Virus record (IMG/VR): IMGVR_UViG_3300032116_000116
Coordinates: 1-64,000 of that record
Source of the DNA: a virus
Length of the DNA: 64,000 nt
Direction: 5' to 3' (one strand)
Position 1 is the first letter of the stretch, and the number at the start of each line of letters is the position of its first letter. The position numbers and the translations under genes were made by a program. The notes under the pieces were generated by a model. That model was not told the origin of the DNA, searched no databases, and saw only the letters and a list, made by a program, of their open reading frames with translations. Shown here piece after piece: positions 17,079 to 24,965 of this stretch.

Positions 17079-17666
17079 TTAAAAGTCCATACCACCCCAT
17101 TCTTTAGCTCTTACATCATAATCATCTCTATCATCATAATCATCTGGTCCATCATAATCATCGTAATCTCTTTCAATTACACCTGATCCACCACAAGAAC
17201 TACATCTTGATCCATCATACTGTCCTTCGCCAGTTCCATTACAATTAGAACACATATCATCACCATCTTCCTCATCATTATCGTCTTCGTCCTCATTTTT
17301 TTCATCATATAATTCAGGATTCGGAGCGAGCTCAACTTCACTTTCCATATATTCTTTCGGATATAAATCTATTCCTTCTGATTTCCAATCAATTAAATAA
17401 TATGTATCATTTGGATCATCATTTCCCAAATATTTAACCGTCAGATCGTATGAAGGTTGATCTTTTGCCGCCTCCAAATTTGGGAAAATATTCAAAATCT
17501 TACCATAGTAACTTGGATCTTCCGATAACGATACGGGATTCATTACAATGTCTCCAACTTTAAAATTTTTATCACCAGATACATTATCTTCCTGAGATTC
17601 ATTTTCATTTAATCCCATCATTTTTTTTATACGGGAAACTTGTTCGTTTAAGTTTTGTTTTTTCAT
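17079..17666 (-). CDS. Tagged protein with DnaJ-type zinc finger
   Basis: 195 aa. The tag MKKQNLNEQVSRIKKMMGLN belongs to the IKKMMGL class. Residues about 30-115 look like an SH3-like fold (FKVGDIVMNPVSLSEDPSYY). After an acidic stretch come two CxxCxGxG modules, CSNCNGTG and CSSCGGSG, as in DnaJ zinc fingers, then an Asp/Tyr-rich tail. It probably binds one zinc ion. No J domain is present, so it is not a DnaJ. Confidence 0.75.
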   Translation of the reverse strand: MKKQNLNEQVSRIKKMMGLNENESQEDNVSGDKNFKVGDIVMNPVSLSEDPSYYGKILNIFPNLEAAKDQPSYDLTVKYLGNDDPNDTYYLIDWKSEGIDLYPKEYMESEVELAPNPELYDEKNEDEDDNDEEDGDDMCSNCNGTGEGQYDGSRCSSCGGSGVIERDYDDYDGPDDYDDRDDYDVRAKEWGGMDF

Positions 17667-17680
17667 CTTATTTGTTTTTA

Positions 17681-17689
17681 ATAAATATT
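17681..17689 (-). promoter_or_regulatory. Late-type motif (AATATTTAT)
   Basis: Minus-strand AATATTTAT 14 nt before the start at 17666; the kinase and 15.9 kb genes downstream may share this transcript. Confidence 0.4.
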
Positions 17690-17690
17690 G

Positions 17691-18575
17691 TTAAGGAATC
17701 ATTATTATTGAGTAATCCCTCGTCCCTCCGTCAAATGTACCATCTTTGATTGATTTAGCACCAGGAAAATCATTTAATATTTTATCTCTTGATGGGAAGA
17801 CACCTTTAGTTTTATCGTCTCTAACATTTAGTGCCAATCTTAAATAATTGATTTGTGTTTTACCTGGGCCTATTTTTAAAGAATAGTTATTTGTTTTAGT
17901 ATCCAAAACAACTTGAACATTATTTAAATCAATTGAACTGCCTTTTGATTTTATTTGAATGTCTTTAATAAATTGACTTAAATCCGTACTTGTTATATTA
18001 ACACCACTATTTTGTTGTTGGTTTCCTTGTTGTGTTTGACCGCCACAATCACTTTGATAATCTCTGTGTTTCCATTGTATCCAATATTCTTCCAATCCTT
18101 CGGGTGTTTTTGTTAATTGACTAACATCCAATTCGTTATTTAATACTACATTTTCTTTTTTTCCTGATGGAATATAATTTAATATTTCACTTTTTCTTGC
18201 ATTTAATTCAGGTGTATGATTCCAACCCCCAACATGGGCAAATCCCGTTCTTGCCTCACATTTATCAGAAACACCAACAAATGGAATAACAACAGTATAG
18301 ACAACATTTCCACTACCCATTCCTTTTGTTGTCATTTGTATACCTTTAAAGTCAACTTTGACATATGTTCCTGATCTATATAATTCTTTTAATTTTGCTG
18401 CAACGTATTGTGTGATCGTGTTAGAATACTTATGTGCAACATCACCCGTATTATCAAACTCAGGTCCAACGTATTTTCCCGAACAACCACCCGCACTACA
18501 TACAGGTGTTTCTGCTTGTTCAATCAATAGACCCATCATCTGTTTTATTCTATATGTTTGTTCTTGTAGGTTCAT
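17691..18575 (-). CDS. Tagged hypothetical protein
   Basis: 294 aa. Tag MNLQEQTYRIKQMMGLLIEQ. It continues with a Cys/Gly segment (CSAGGCSGKYVGPEF), a helical/beta part, a Gln-rich linker (QTQQGNQQQNSG) and a second beta-rich domain (IDLNNVQVVLDTKTNNYSLK). The YVGPxF motif also occurs after the tag of the phosphatase at 11.1 kb. No family recognised; possibly a two-domain virion-carried protein. Confidence 0.7.
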   Translation of the reverse strand: MNLQEQTYRIKQMMGLLIEQAETPVCSAGGCSGKYVGPEFDNTGDVAHKYSNTITQYVAAKLKELYRSGTYVKVDFKGIQMTTKGMGSGNVVYTVVIPFVGVSDKCEARTGFAHVGGWNHTPELNARKSEILNYIPSGKKENVVLNNELDVSQLTKTPEGLEEYWIQWKHRDYQSDCGGQTQQGNQQQNSGVNITSTDLSQFIKDIQIKSKGSSIDLNNVQVVLDTKTNNYSLKIGPGKTQINYLRLALNVRDDKTKGVFPSRDKILNDFPGAKSIKDGTFDGGTRDYSIIMIP

Positions 18576-18592
18576 TTTTAACTATATGAAAA

Positions 18593-19117
18593 TTACATTT
18601 CAAGATCTTTCATATTCATTTTTTTATCAAATGATGTTTGATTTGTTGGGTTACTATCAATTGCAAATAATTCTTCAAAAAATCTTTTTCCTGGTTTAGC
18701 GATATTACCTAAATCTATAACACCGAGAGATGATTTAAAATTTTTTAAATTTGGTATCTCATCTTTTCTAGTTGAAAAAATATTTTTTATTAATGGATGA
18801 TCCACTCTATATGATGCAAAATATGCATTATTGATTGATTTCAATAATTCTAATGGTTCATGTTGTGGACTGAAAGTTATTGTGTAATCTATATTACCAT
18901 TGTTTTTAACAATGTTAATTGTATACATTGCTCCGTTATATGTTACTTGTAACTTATCTGGTGATACACTAACTTTTCCACCCCATTCTTTAATCGATTC
19001 TAAAAATGAATCCCAGTATCTCGGAGCATTTGTGGTGGATTCCTCTTCTTTAACTAAATTGTACTGTTTTCTGATTTCATTTCTTTCAGATTCAGTAATT
19101 GTAAAACGTTGTCCCAT
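18593..19117 (-). CDS. Tagged hypothetical protein (FTITESE class)
   Basis: 174 aa. Tag MGQRFTITESERNEIRKQYN followed by LVKEEES, almost identical to the tag at 11.0 kb but with a different mature part. Residues 30-100 alternate strands (KVSVSPDKLQVTYNGAMYTI). It ends with a helix (KRFFEELFAIDS) and KKMNMKDLEM. Function unknown. A terminator and a late-type motif precede it, so it starts a transcript. Confidence 0.7.
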   Translation of the reverse strand: MGQRFTITESERNEIRKQYNLVKEEESTTNAPRYWDSFLESIKEWGGKVSVSPDKLQVTYNGAMYTINIVKNNGNIDYTITFSPQHEPLELLKSINNAYFASYRVDHPLIKNIFSTRKDEIPNLKNFKSSLGVIDLGNIAKPGKRFFEELFAIDSNPTNQTSFDKKMNMKDLEM

Positions 19118-19134
19118 AATATTTTGTTTTTAAT

Positions 19135-19143
19135 ATAAATATC
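19135..19143 (-). promoter_or_regulatory. Late-type motif (GATATTTAT)
   Basis: Minus-strand GATATTTAT 17 nt before the start at 19117. Confidence 0.4.
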
Positions 19144-19163
19144 TTAAAAAAATGAAATAAAAA

Positions 19164-19186
19164 AAACCTCCCGGTTCCGGAGGTTT
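19164..19186 (-). terminator. Intrinsic terminator
   Basis: Stem AAACCTCC / GGAGGTTT plus inner CGG/CCG pairs, followed by a T-run on the minus strand. It ends the 19.2 kb transcript. Confidence 0.8.
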
Positions 19187-19218
19187 AAAAAATAAAATCG
19201 ATTAATAATATTAATTTT

Positions 19219-19491
19219 TTAAGAATTTTCAACTTCGATCTCGGTATCTGTTCCCAAATCTTTTTCTCTGGTGATATCCATTTCCATAAGTTCATCATAC
19301 AAACTATCTGCCCAACTTTCGGATCCGGGTAATGGTTTCATATCTGAAATGTTTTCCTTAATATATTCAGATATTTCTTCATCATCCTTACCCGATAATT
19401 CAGGATAATTGTCGGTATCAATTTCTACAGAGTCACGAACAACCATTGTTCGTTGATATTCGATTAGTCTTACATTAATTTTCTTTCCCAT
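19219..19491 (-). CDS. Small acidic hypothetical protein
   Basis: 90 aa, strongly acidic (about 27 Asp/Glu). The N-terminal strands INVRLIEYQRTMVVRDSVEI are followed by acidic helices (DDEEISEYIKENISDM; DSLYDELMEMDI). No tag is present, and upstream lies TGTATATTTTAC rather than the late-type motif, so it may be expressed at another time from its neighbours. Function unknown. Confidence 0.7.
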   Translation of the reverse strand: MGKKINVRLIEYQRTMVVRDSVEIDTDNYPELSGKDDEEISEYIKENISDMKPLPGSESWADSLYDELMEMDITREKDLGTDTEIEVENS

Positions 19492-19539
19492 AAAATGTTT
19501 TTTGTAAAATATACAAAAAATAATTTAAATAATAAAATT

Positions 19540-20226
19540 TTACAGTTTTGGTATGTTTTGTGGTTTTTTAACAAACGTTGATGATGAGGTATTTTGTGGT
19601 TTATCTAAAACATCATTTTTAACAAGTACTTTATTTTGTTTATTTAACGCTTCTTTATTAACATCGTCGTTAATTAAATTCAATAAAGATTTTAAGTGAT
19701 CTCCCTTTGTTAAAAAGGTCATAAATTTATTAAAGTTTTCACGATCATCTTTATTGACAAAATTATCACTGGCCCATTTTAAAAACCCCGATTTTCCTTG
19801 TGAAGTTAAAACGGTAATACCTGATTTATGTATTTTACTTAAAACATTTGCAATATTGGGTTTGATACCCAAAAAATTCATTGCTCTTACCGTTCTTCCT
19901 AATGAAAGTGGACTTGTTAGTAAACCAATTATTCCTTCAGTGTATTTTCCTCTTTTTAAATCTCTATATGCCATCATTGATCCATAACCTGCCGCCAGAA
20001 AACTACCGGCCAAAGGAATTTTCCAAAGTCCAAATTGTACAATTGTATCGATAATTAATGGAAATTCATCTCTTATATCGGCCAAGGCGCCTATGGGATC
20101 ATGTGATCTACCGCCAAACATTGCCGGACCACCTAACATTATATTTTGTTCACCAATAATTGATTTAACATTACCTCTTTCGGACTCCAAAAGATAATAA
20201 AATCTATTTTTATATTGATCGTTCAT
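19540..20226 (-). CDS. Hypothetical internal-type protein with hydrophobic segments
   Basis: 228 aa. The N-terminus MNDQYKNRFYYLLESERGNV followed by KSIIGEQ resembles a degenerate tag. Then come Gly-rich hydrophobic stretches (PLIIDTIVQFGLWKIPLAGSFLAAGYGSM and IIGLLTSPLSLG) that could insert into membranes, and a Lys/Asn-rich tail with KPQNIPKL. From memory, similar glycine-rich segments occur in putative phage-encoded pore or minor virion proteins. Flanked by terminators on both sides, it is a monocistronic unit. Confidence 0.7.
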   Translation of the reverse strand: MNDQYKNRFYYLLESERGNVKSIIGEQNIMLGGPAMFGGRSHDPIGALADIRDEFPLIIDTIVQFGLWKIPLAGSFLAAGYGSMMAYRDLKRGKYTEGIIGLLTSPLSLGRTVRAMNFLGIKPNIANVLSKIHKSGITVLTSQGKSGFLKWASDNFVNKDDRENFNKFMTFLTKGDHLKSLLNLINDDVNKEALNKQNKVLVKNDVLDKPQNTSSSTFVKKPQNIPKL

Positions 20227-20232
20227 ATCATT

Positions 20233-20241
20233 ATAAATATA
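20233..20241 (-). promoter_or_regulatory. Late-type TATATTTAT motif
   Basis: Minus-strand TATATTTAT 6 nt before the start at 20226, directly downstream of a terminator. Confidence 0.45.
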
Positions 20242-20248
20242 ACAAAAA

Positions 20249-20268
20249 AACCTCCCGGCGGGAGGTTT
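20249..20268 (-). terminator. Intrinsic terminator
   Basis: Stem AACCTCCCG/CGGGAGGTT with almost no loop, then a T-run on the minus strand. Confidence 0.75.
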
Positions 20269-20292
20269 TAAAATTTAAATCGATTAAATGTG

Positions 20293-20625
20293 TTATCTAA
20301 TAAAGAAAGATAATACAGATAATCCACCGATTAATAATGGAAACCATGTTTTCTTTCCACCCATAAGTGATAGGTGTAAAGCCACCGCACCACTCATTAC
20401 AGATACGATGATTAACAAACCGTAAAGGGATGTTGCGGGGAAAATAAATAACAATACTCCGAGTAATTCTAAGATACCGATAGGTACTCTGTAGTTTTGG
20501 AGTTTCATGAATTGAAAATTCTGAACCGATTCATTTGATTTAATAATTTTGTCTGTACCACTTTTAGATAGGGTCCAAACTGCGGGGATACTAAGAATCC
20601 AACCGATAATTGATAATACTGTCAT
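20293..20625 (-). CDS. DoxX-like small membrane protein
   Basis: 110 aa with four hydrophobic segments (about 4-20, 47-65, 68-86, 93-108). The pattern FMKLQNYRVPIGILELLGVL, LFIFPATSLYGLLII and GAVALHLSLMGG matches the DoxX-like family (conserved iGilEllg...P.t..yG.....GA...H). Family members are four-helix membrane proteins of poorly known redox or transport-related role. It sits between two terminators, so it is probably a monocistronic accessory gene (moron). Confidence 0.85.
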   Translation of the reverse strand: MTVLSIIGWILSIPAVWTLSKSGTDKIIKSNESVQNFQFMKLQNYRVPIGILELLGVLLFIFPATSLYGLLIIVSVMSGAVALHLSLMGGKKTWFPLLIGGLSVLSFFIR

Positions 20626-20677
20626 AATATATTTGTTTTATAAAGTACAATATAAACAAAATAATTGAAATAAAAAA

Positions 20678-20699
20678 AACCCCTCACATTGGAGGGGTT
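20678..20699 (-). terminator. Intrinsic terminator
   Basis: Stem AACCCCTCC / GGGGTT with an AATGTGA loop region, followed by a T-run on the minus strand; ends the transcript from 22.06-20.7 kb. Confidence 0.75.
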
Positions 20700-20709
20700 A
20701 ATATTTTTT

Positions 20710-21651
20710 TTAGAAATTTATTTTAATAGGTTGACTTGATACAGTGTTTATTAATTGTGATGCCGCCTGTTGATCATTTGCAACACTTGCATTTTGTGTG
20801 TTGTAATATGTATCTCCGTTCTTGAAAACGTGTTTATTTTGTATATGTGCGTTTGCCCAATTAATTAAAAGATCATTATCTAAATTAATCATTTTTTGTC
20901 GATCCACCCCTTTATATTCTAAATAAACTAACGCCTTTACCCTATCGGTTATTTCAGGTGGTGCTTGTTGTGGTTGAGTTTGTTGAGTTTGAGTTTGTTG
21001 TGGTTTAGTTTGTTGTGTTTGTTGGCCACCCGAAGAGTTTTGACCTTTATATTTACCAAAAACCCATGCGGTGATTTTACCTCCTTCCCCATGGTAACAC
21101 CAATGTCCACACTTCCCTTTTTCATTAAAGATATCAGCGTGTCCCGATATTCCCGGCCATTTGGGGTTATTGGTTATGACAAAAATTCCTTTGTTACCTT
21201 TTAGATATTTTTCAATATTTTCTGGAGTGTTATCTATTGAATCAATTGTAGGTTCCCCAAAAGTTCTTGTTAAATAAATTAAACTATTTTTAGCACCTGT
21301 TGTAATATCTTTACCTTTAGTGGGATACGTAATACCTTTAAACGTCCAATCTTTTTCACTTCTAAATGCACGACCACATTCTACACCCATTTTAATTAAT
21401 GCCAAACATAATCTGGTTGCACATGCATTTTGGAATGTTTGTGGTGATTGTTTATATTGGTTTGGGAATATACCAGGAAAAATTTCTTCCTCATCCGCAT
21501 TAGGAAAATTATTCCATAAGGCATTAAAATCCATACTTGTTACCACATTTTCAGGATTTACTGAAGCCTCGTTTAATACTTTCCTTGTTACTCCTTCGTA
21601 TAGACCTCTTATTCTTGTTTTTTCTTCTTCTGTAATTATAAATTTTCCCAT
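20710..21651 (-). CDS. Tagged Tae4-like peptidoglycan amidase
   Basis: 313 aa from 21651, where the tag MGKFIITEEEKTRIRGLYEG begins. A longer frame to 21726 would overlap the upstream gene. Residues 40-200 resemble the type VI amidase effector Tae4: FNALWNNFP, FQNACATRLCLALIKMGV with candidate catalytic Cys77, and GISGHADIF with candidate His171, then HWCYHGEGGKITAWVFG. Tae4 cleaves the D-Glu/mDAP bond of peptidoglycan. A Gln/Thr/Pro linker (about 205-230) leads to a small C-terminal domain. The tag suggests a virion-carried entry lysin. Confidence 0.75.
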   Translation of the reverse strand: MGKFIITEEEKTRIRGLYEGVTRKVLNEASVNPENVVTSMDFNALWNNFPNADEEEIFPGIFPNQYKQSPQTFQNACATRLCLALIKMGVECGRAFRSEKDWTFKGITYPTKGKDITTGAKNSLIYLTRTFGEPTIDSIDNTPENIEKYLKGNKGIFVITNNPKWPGISGHADIFNEKGKCGHWCYHGEGGKITAWVFGKYKGQNSSGGQQTQQTKPQQTQTQQTQPQQAPPEITDRVKALVYLEYKGVDRQKMINLDNDLLINWANAHIQNKHVFKNGDTYYNTQNASVANDQQAASQLINTVSSQPIKINF

Positions 21652-21664
21652 ATTGAATTTTTTT

Positions 21665-22057
21665 TTAGGTTGGATAATTGGTTCTAATTTCACTAAAATT
21701 ATACAAAACCAATTTACCGTTTTCACATTTCCATCTACACAATTGATATTTCATTGATGCAGGAAGTAACCTTGCATTATATTTTCCTTCACTGTTAACA
21801 TAAACATCTGTTTTATATAACGTCACATCTTTACCATTATATTTTCCCGACCAACTATCAGGAACATTACGACCTCCTTTTAAAGGTGAGTAATGTCCTT
21901 TTTCAAATTGAAATCCTTTTAAACAAGATATATCATCTTTTTTAGGTACGATAGTAGGTTTTATAGTTGATGTGTCTCTACCCATATTTTGTTCACTGAT
22001 CACATTTTTAATCAAGTCGATCAATTCACTTTCTGTTAATCTAACAACTTTCTTCAT
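21665..22057 (-). CDS. Tagged hypothetical protein
   Basis: 130 aa. Tag MKKVVRLTESELIDLIKNVI followed by SEQ. The mature part has paired cysteines (DISCLKGFQF; YQLCRWKCENGKL) and basic and aromatic residues (YNARLLPASMKY). It lies 13 nt upstream of the amidase gene. It could be an immunity or regulatory partner of the amidase, but nothing in the sequence shows that. Confidence 0.7.
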   Translation of the reverse strand: MKKVVRLTESELIDLIKNVISEQNMGRDTSTIKPTIVPKKDDISCLKGFQFEKGHYSPLKGGRNVPDSWSGKYNGKDVTLYKTDVYVNSEGKYNARLLPASMKYQLCRWKCENGKLVLYNFSEIRTNYPT

Positions 22058-22071
22058 ATTTTATTTTCTAT

Positions 22072-22080
22072 ATAAATATA
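22072..22080 (-). promoter_or_regulatory. Late-type TATATTTAT motif
   Basis: Minus-strand TATATTTAT 14 nt before the start at 22057; likely drives this gene and the amidase. Confidence 0.45.
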
Positions 22081-22088
22081 ACAAAAAA

Positions 22089-22110
22089 ACACTCCCGGTT
22101 CCGGAGGTTT
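22089..22110 (-). terminator. Intrinsic terminator (imperfect)
   Basis: Stem AACCTCCGG / CCGGGAGTGTT with one mismatch, then a T-run on the minus strand; it overlaps the last codons of the 22.1 kb gene. Confidence 0.65.
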
Positions 22111-22351
22111 AACTTTTTCTCATCTCTCTATATTTTAGATATACACCGACAAAGAAACCCAATGATGAAGAATATTTTAAACATTCTTCCATAGTCGAAC
22201 CCATCAACATAAGAATAATGAATGAGATGACAGTTGTACCGAAAACTTTCCAAAAGACACTAACCAATAAATAAAACAAACCGAATGGTAATAATAGAAT
22301 AACAAAAAGAATACTGAGAATATAACCAAGTATTTTCGTTATTATTTTCAT
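22109..22351 (-). CDS. Two-TM membrane protein, holin candidate
   Basis: 80 aa. Hydrophobic segments at about 7-33 and 40-70 (ILGYILSILFVILLLPFGLF; TVISFIILMLMG), with a charged C-terminus KYREMRKS. The start codon overlaps the stop of an orphan tag mini-ORF (ATGA), implying translational coupling. Lying in one operon chain with tagged enzymes and next to the Tae4-like amidase, it could be the lysis holin; this is inferred from topology only. Confidence 0.7.
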   Translation of the reverse strand: MKIITKILGYILSILFVILLLPFGLFYLLVSVFWKVFGTTVISFIILMLMGSTMEECLKYSSSLGFFVGVYLKYREMRKS

Positions 22352-22419
22352 ATCATTATAAAATCATAATTTAATTTGATTATTTCTTTAATCCTTTGTA
22401 TGTTTTCTTGTAGATTCAT
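22348..22419 (-). CDS. Orphan tag mini-ORF (23 aa)
   Basis: It reads MNLQENIQRIKEIIKLNYDF plus IMI, nearly the same as the tag of the next two upstream genes (MNLQENIQRIKEIMGL), but the frame stops after the tag. The stop TGA overlaps the ATG of the membrane protein. Either it is the remnant of a deleted cargo gene or a leader peptide coupling translation. It starts 2 nt after the P-loop kinase gene. Confidence 0.55.
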   Translation of the reverse strand: MNLQENIQRIKEIIKLNYDFIMI

Positions 22420-22421
22420 TT

Positions 22422-23300
22422 TTATTTCACAATTTCTTTGAATTTATCCAAATAAACAGTTCTTTCGGAATCGACATTTATTAATTTAGTTGTTGGTGTC
22501 ATATATTCGTCTTTGACTTTAATATAATATACACCATTGTCCACTACTCCGAGTTCATTCAAAAAGTAATTTATAAATTCATCATCTAAACCATTACTTT
22601 TTAATAATCCAATCAATCCATCTTTTGTTAACTCAGTAGTTGGGTCTCCAATTGAAATATCAGGTTTTTGTTTTGTCACCTCATACTTAGTTAAATATTG
22701 TTTCAAAACTTCTTTTGGGTCTCTTGGTTCCGTTAGTTTTCTAGTCTCAACATTTTTTAATAAAATATAAATTGGAGCGTGAAGTAAAACATTTTTAATC
22801 TTTTCGTTTGGTATATATTGTAAAATACCATTTCCGATATCATCTATTATAATTTTTTTATGTCCACCATATTTTACTTCTTGAGCCATATACCAATTTC
22901 TATAATCAAGTCCTTTTATTAAATCTTTATTATGTGGGTGCAAAGGGAAACCTACTGTTGTGTCTCCTCTTTTCTCTCCGAACCCTCCTTTTCTTTTTTC
23001 CGCCATTTGTTTATGAAATTCTTCACCTGATTGTGGATTAGGTCCATCACCAGAGTGGTCGTATTTGATTCTGTTTTGAATACATTGATCATCATCACAT
23101 CCAAACATATCACTATCAATTTGAACCCACTGATTGGGGTCTGTTGATTTAAAAAATGGAACCGCATTTAAAATTTTAGCAGTTTGTGATTTTCCCGCAG
23201 ATGACGTTCCATCAATCAAAATGATTTCTTTTTCTTGGGTTTCTTCCGTAAGAAGTCCCATTATTTCTTTAATTCTTTGTATGTTTTCTTGTAGGTTCAT
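22422..23300 (-). CDS. Tagged P-loop kinase-like protein
   Basis: 292 aa. Tag MNLQENIQRIKEIMGLLTEE, then IILIDGTSSAGKSQTAKIL with Walker A GTSSAGKS at 31-38. VQIDSDMFG and KKIIIDDIGNGIL are candidate substrate and Walker B strands. This arrangement is seen in small-molecule and toxin-type kinases (zeta-toxin and chloramphenicol phosphotransferase-like). The C-terminal 90 residues are unrecognised. Substrate unknown. The start directly follows the stop of the GNAT gene. Confidence 0.75.
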   Translation of the reverse strand: MNLQENIQRIKEIMGLLTEETQEKEIILIDGTSSAGKSQTAKILNAVPFFKSTDPNQWVQIDSDMFGCDDDQCIQNRIKYDHSGDGPNPQSGEEFHKQMAEKRKGGFGEKRGDTTVGFPLHPHNKDLIKGLDYRNWYMAQEVKYGGHKKIIIDDIGNGILQYIPNEKIKNVLLHAPIYILLKNVETRKLTEPRDPKEVLKQYLTKYEVTKQKPDISIGDPTTELTKDGLIGLLKSNGLDDEFINYFLNELGVVDNGVYYIKVKDEYMTPTTKLINVDSERTVYLDKFKEIVK

Positions 23301-23819
23301 TTAAGATTTATTAATTAACTCATTAATCAATTCATTGATTTTTTTTAAAGGTTCGTCAGTTCTTAAATCCAAATACATTTCATTTGGATTATCTTTATTT
23401 GCATCAACAAAACCTAACTTTTTATAATACTCATGAAGTTTTGGTCCACTGAATTCGTCCCTTTTTAATGTAATGATGTTTATTTTATTTCTTTTTGAGT
23501 GTTCAAAAATATTTTTTAATAATATCAATCCAATACCTTTAATTGCATCATTTTTTCTATCTATTCTTTCTAAATAGAATTCTTTTGTTTTCCATGGAAG
23601 TTCAAGTTCGATACCCATTATTTCATCTTCACCGAAATATTTAACTTCCGCAGTTGCATCACCCAAAGAATAATATATGGTTGTCACATCACTTATTGCT
23701 CCTTTATTTACTTTTATATCTGCGGGAGTATTGTTCAATTCTTCTAATGTGGTACTTTCATTTTCTGAAATTAACCCCATCATTTCTTTAATCCTTTGTA
23801 TGTTTTCTTGTAGGTTCAT
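23301..23819 (-). CDS. Tagged GNAT-family acetyltransferase-like protein
   Basis: 172 aa. Tag MNLQENIQRIKEMMGLISEN. From residue 40 it follows the GNAT pattern: strands AEVKYFGEDEIMGIELEL, the acetyl-CoA loop region AIKGIGLILLKNIFEHSK, a strand INIITLKRD and the terminal helix/strand KLHEYYKKLGFVD. GNATs acetylate proteins or small molecules; substrate unknown. Its start overlaps the stop of an orphan tag mini-ORF (ATGA). Confidence 0.75.
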   Translation of the reverse strand: MNLQENIQRIKEMMGLISENESTTLEELNNTPADIKVNKGAISDVTTIYYSLGDATAEVKYFGEDEIMGIELELPWKTKEFYLERIDRKNDAIKGIGLILLKNIFEHSKRNKINIITLKRDEFSGPKLHEYYKKLGFVDANKDNPNEMYLDLRTDEPLKKINELINELINKS

Positions 23820-23863
23820 ATTACTATGTTTATTTCTTGTTCGGTAATTATAAGTTTTCTCAT
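23816..23863 (-). CDS. Orphan tag mini-ORF (15 aa)
   Basis: The frame reads MRKLIITEQEINIVI, a copy of the IITESQ-class tag with nothing after it. Its TGA overlaps the ATG of the GNAT gene, which has a tag of the other class. The ATG lies one nt after the stop of the endonuclease gene. It has the same layout as the mini-ORF at 22.4 kb, so this is a repeated arrangement rather than a one-off. Confidence 0.5.
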   Translation of the reverse strand: MRKLIITEQEINIVI

Positions 23864-23864
23864 A

Positions 23865-24914
23865 TTATATGTAATTATTTTCTCTCAACATAAAATGACC
23901 TAATTCAAATGTTAAAATAGATTTAATATTTTTTTCTTCCCAGTATGGTATTCTTATTAATTGTATGTTGTTATCTTTACAATAATTTGTTTTAATTAAG
24001 TCTCTTTCTTGTAATGACTTAAATCCTTCTTCTCCACCAAAATACTCAATAGGTTCAAAATGTTGGATACCGTCATATTCTATACACACCTCAGTACCAT
24101 CATTTTTTATTACATGAGCATCAAATTTTAGTTTATCACAATATCTTTTACCACCATAACCAAAGCAACCATCGAAAGATTTTTGTTTATTTACTTTATA
24201 ACCTAATTCGTTTAATACACTTATCACCTGAGATTCGCCCTTACTTTCTTTTTTACCACATATAGGGCAACCTGTTTTTCCTTTTTTTAGGTTATGTATG
24301 TTTATACCTTCTTGAGCAAAAACAAAAGGTGTTGTGTGTTTTGTACATATAACATCTTTAACAAATAAAGTTTTATTTTTTAAACCATCCGTCTTATAAA
24401 AAAAATTTTCAGGTTTAAATGATAATCCTCTCTCCGCGGGAAAAGAATTAATCCAATCTCTCACATTTATTTTTACTGCAGATATAATTCTATCTTTACC
24501 ACATTTTCTACAACCGTTCCCCCTTATTTTTAAATCTTTTACATTGATGTTATTTGATATACCATGTTCCTCACCATTTTCATCTGTTTTATGACATTTT
24601 ATACCATCAATAAATCTTCTACCGTTTATTAATCTATATTTTACATTGGAAAAATCTAATTCAGGAAATTGTTTAATTAATTCTTGGGTTACCACATCGT
24701 CATCTTTTTTTTTAGGGGAGATTCTTAACAAATATTTCGTAATATCACCCCATGTATTTGAATCGTAGTTTCTATAAATGTATGTTTTTATGCCTGAATA
24801 TTTAGGATCTTTTCTAAAATCATCCATAGACGAAAATTTAGAAACGTAATCTTTAACATCACTTAAAGTCCATATTTTTTTTTCAATTTCATATAATATT
24901 TCTAATAATTTCAT
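23865..24914 (-). CDS. Zinc-finger endonuclease-like protein with variant tag
   Basis: 349 aa. It starts MKLLEILYEIEKKIW. Residues 20-235 hold Cys pairs (GCRKCGKD; GCPICGKKES). Residues 238-345 look like a PD-(D/E)xK/Vsr-like nuclease: GESQVISVLNELGYKV, CDKLKFDAHVIKNDGTEVCI with the acidic FDAH, then CIEYDGIQHFEP and LIRIPYWE. Such proteins are common in large phages as free-standing DNA endonucleases. With a tag it might be packaged, or it may be an ordinary mobile endonuclease that took over the slot. Confidence 0.75.
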   Translation of the reverse strand: MKLLEILYEIEKKIWTLSDVKDYVSKFSSMDDFRKDPKYSGIKTYIYRNYDSNTWGDITKYLLRISPKKKDDDVVTQELIKQFPELDFSNVKYRLINGRRFIDGIKCHKTDENGEEHGISNNINVKDLKIRGNGCRKCGKDRIISAVKINVRDWINSFPAERGLSFKPENFFYKTDGLKNKTLFVKDVICTKHTTPFVFAQEGINIHNLKKGKTGCPICGKKESKGESQVISVLNELGYKVNKQKSFDGCFGYGGKRYCDKLKFDAHVIKNDGTEVCIEYDGIQHFEPIEYFGGEEGFKSLQERDLIKTNYCKDNNIQLIRIPYWEEKNIKSILTFELGHFMLRENNYI

Positions 24915-24965
24915 ATTATCATAAATATTCTGAAAAATTTCCAGAAATTTTTTTTTTCAGTTTTA
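24911..24965. repeat. Upstream direct repeat, copy 1
   Basis: A segment of about 54 bp immediately upstream of the 24914 start is repeated almost exactly upstream of the 26405 start. It contains the late-type AATATTTAT (24921-24929) and a small inverted repeat TTCTG...CAGAA with a homopolymer run. Likely a duplicated regulatory region. Confidence 0.75.

Noticed and set aside
21652-21726. 25-residue upstream extension of the Tae4-like gene
   Set aside because: It would overlap the previous gene and place the tag internally; the tag start at 21651 is preferred.
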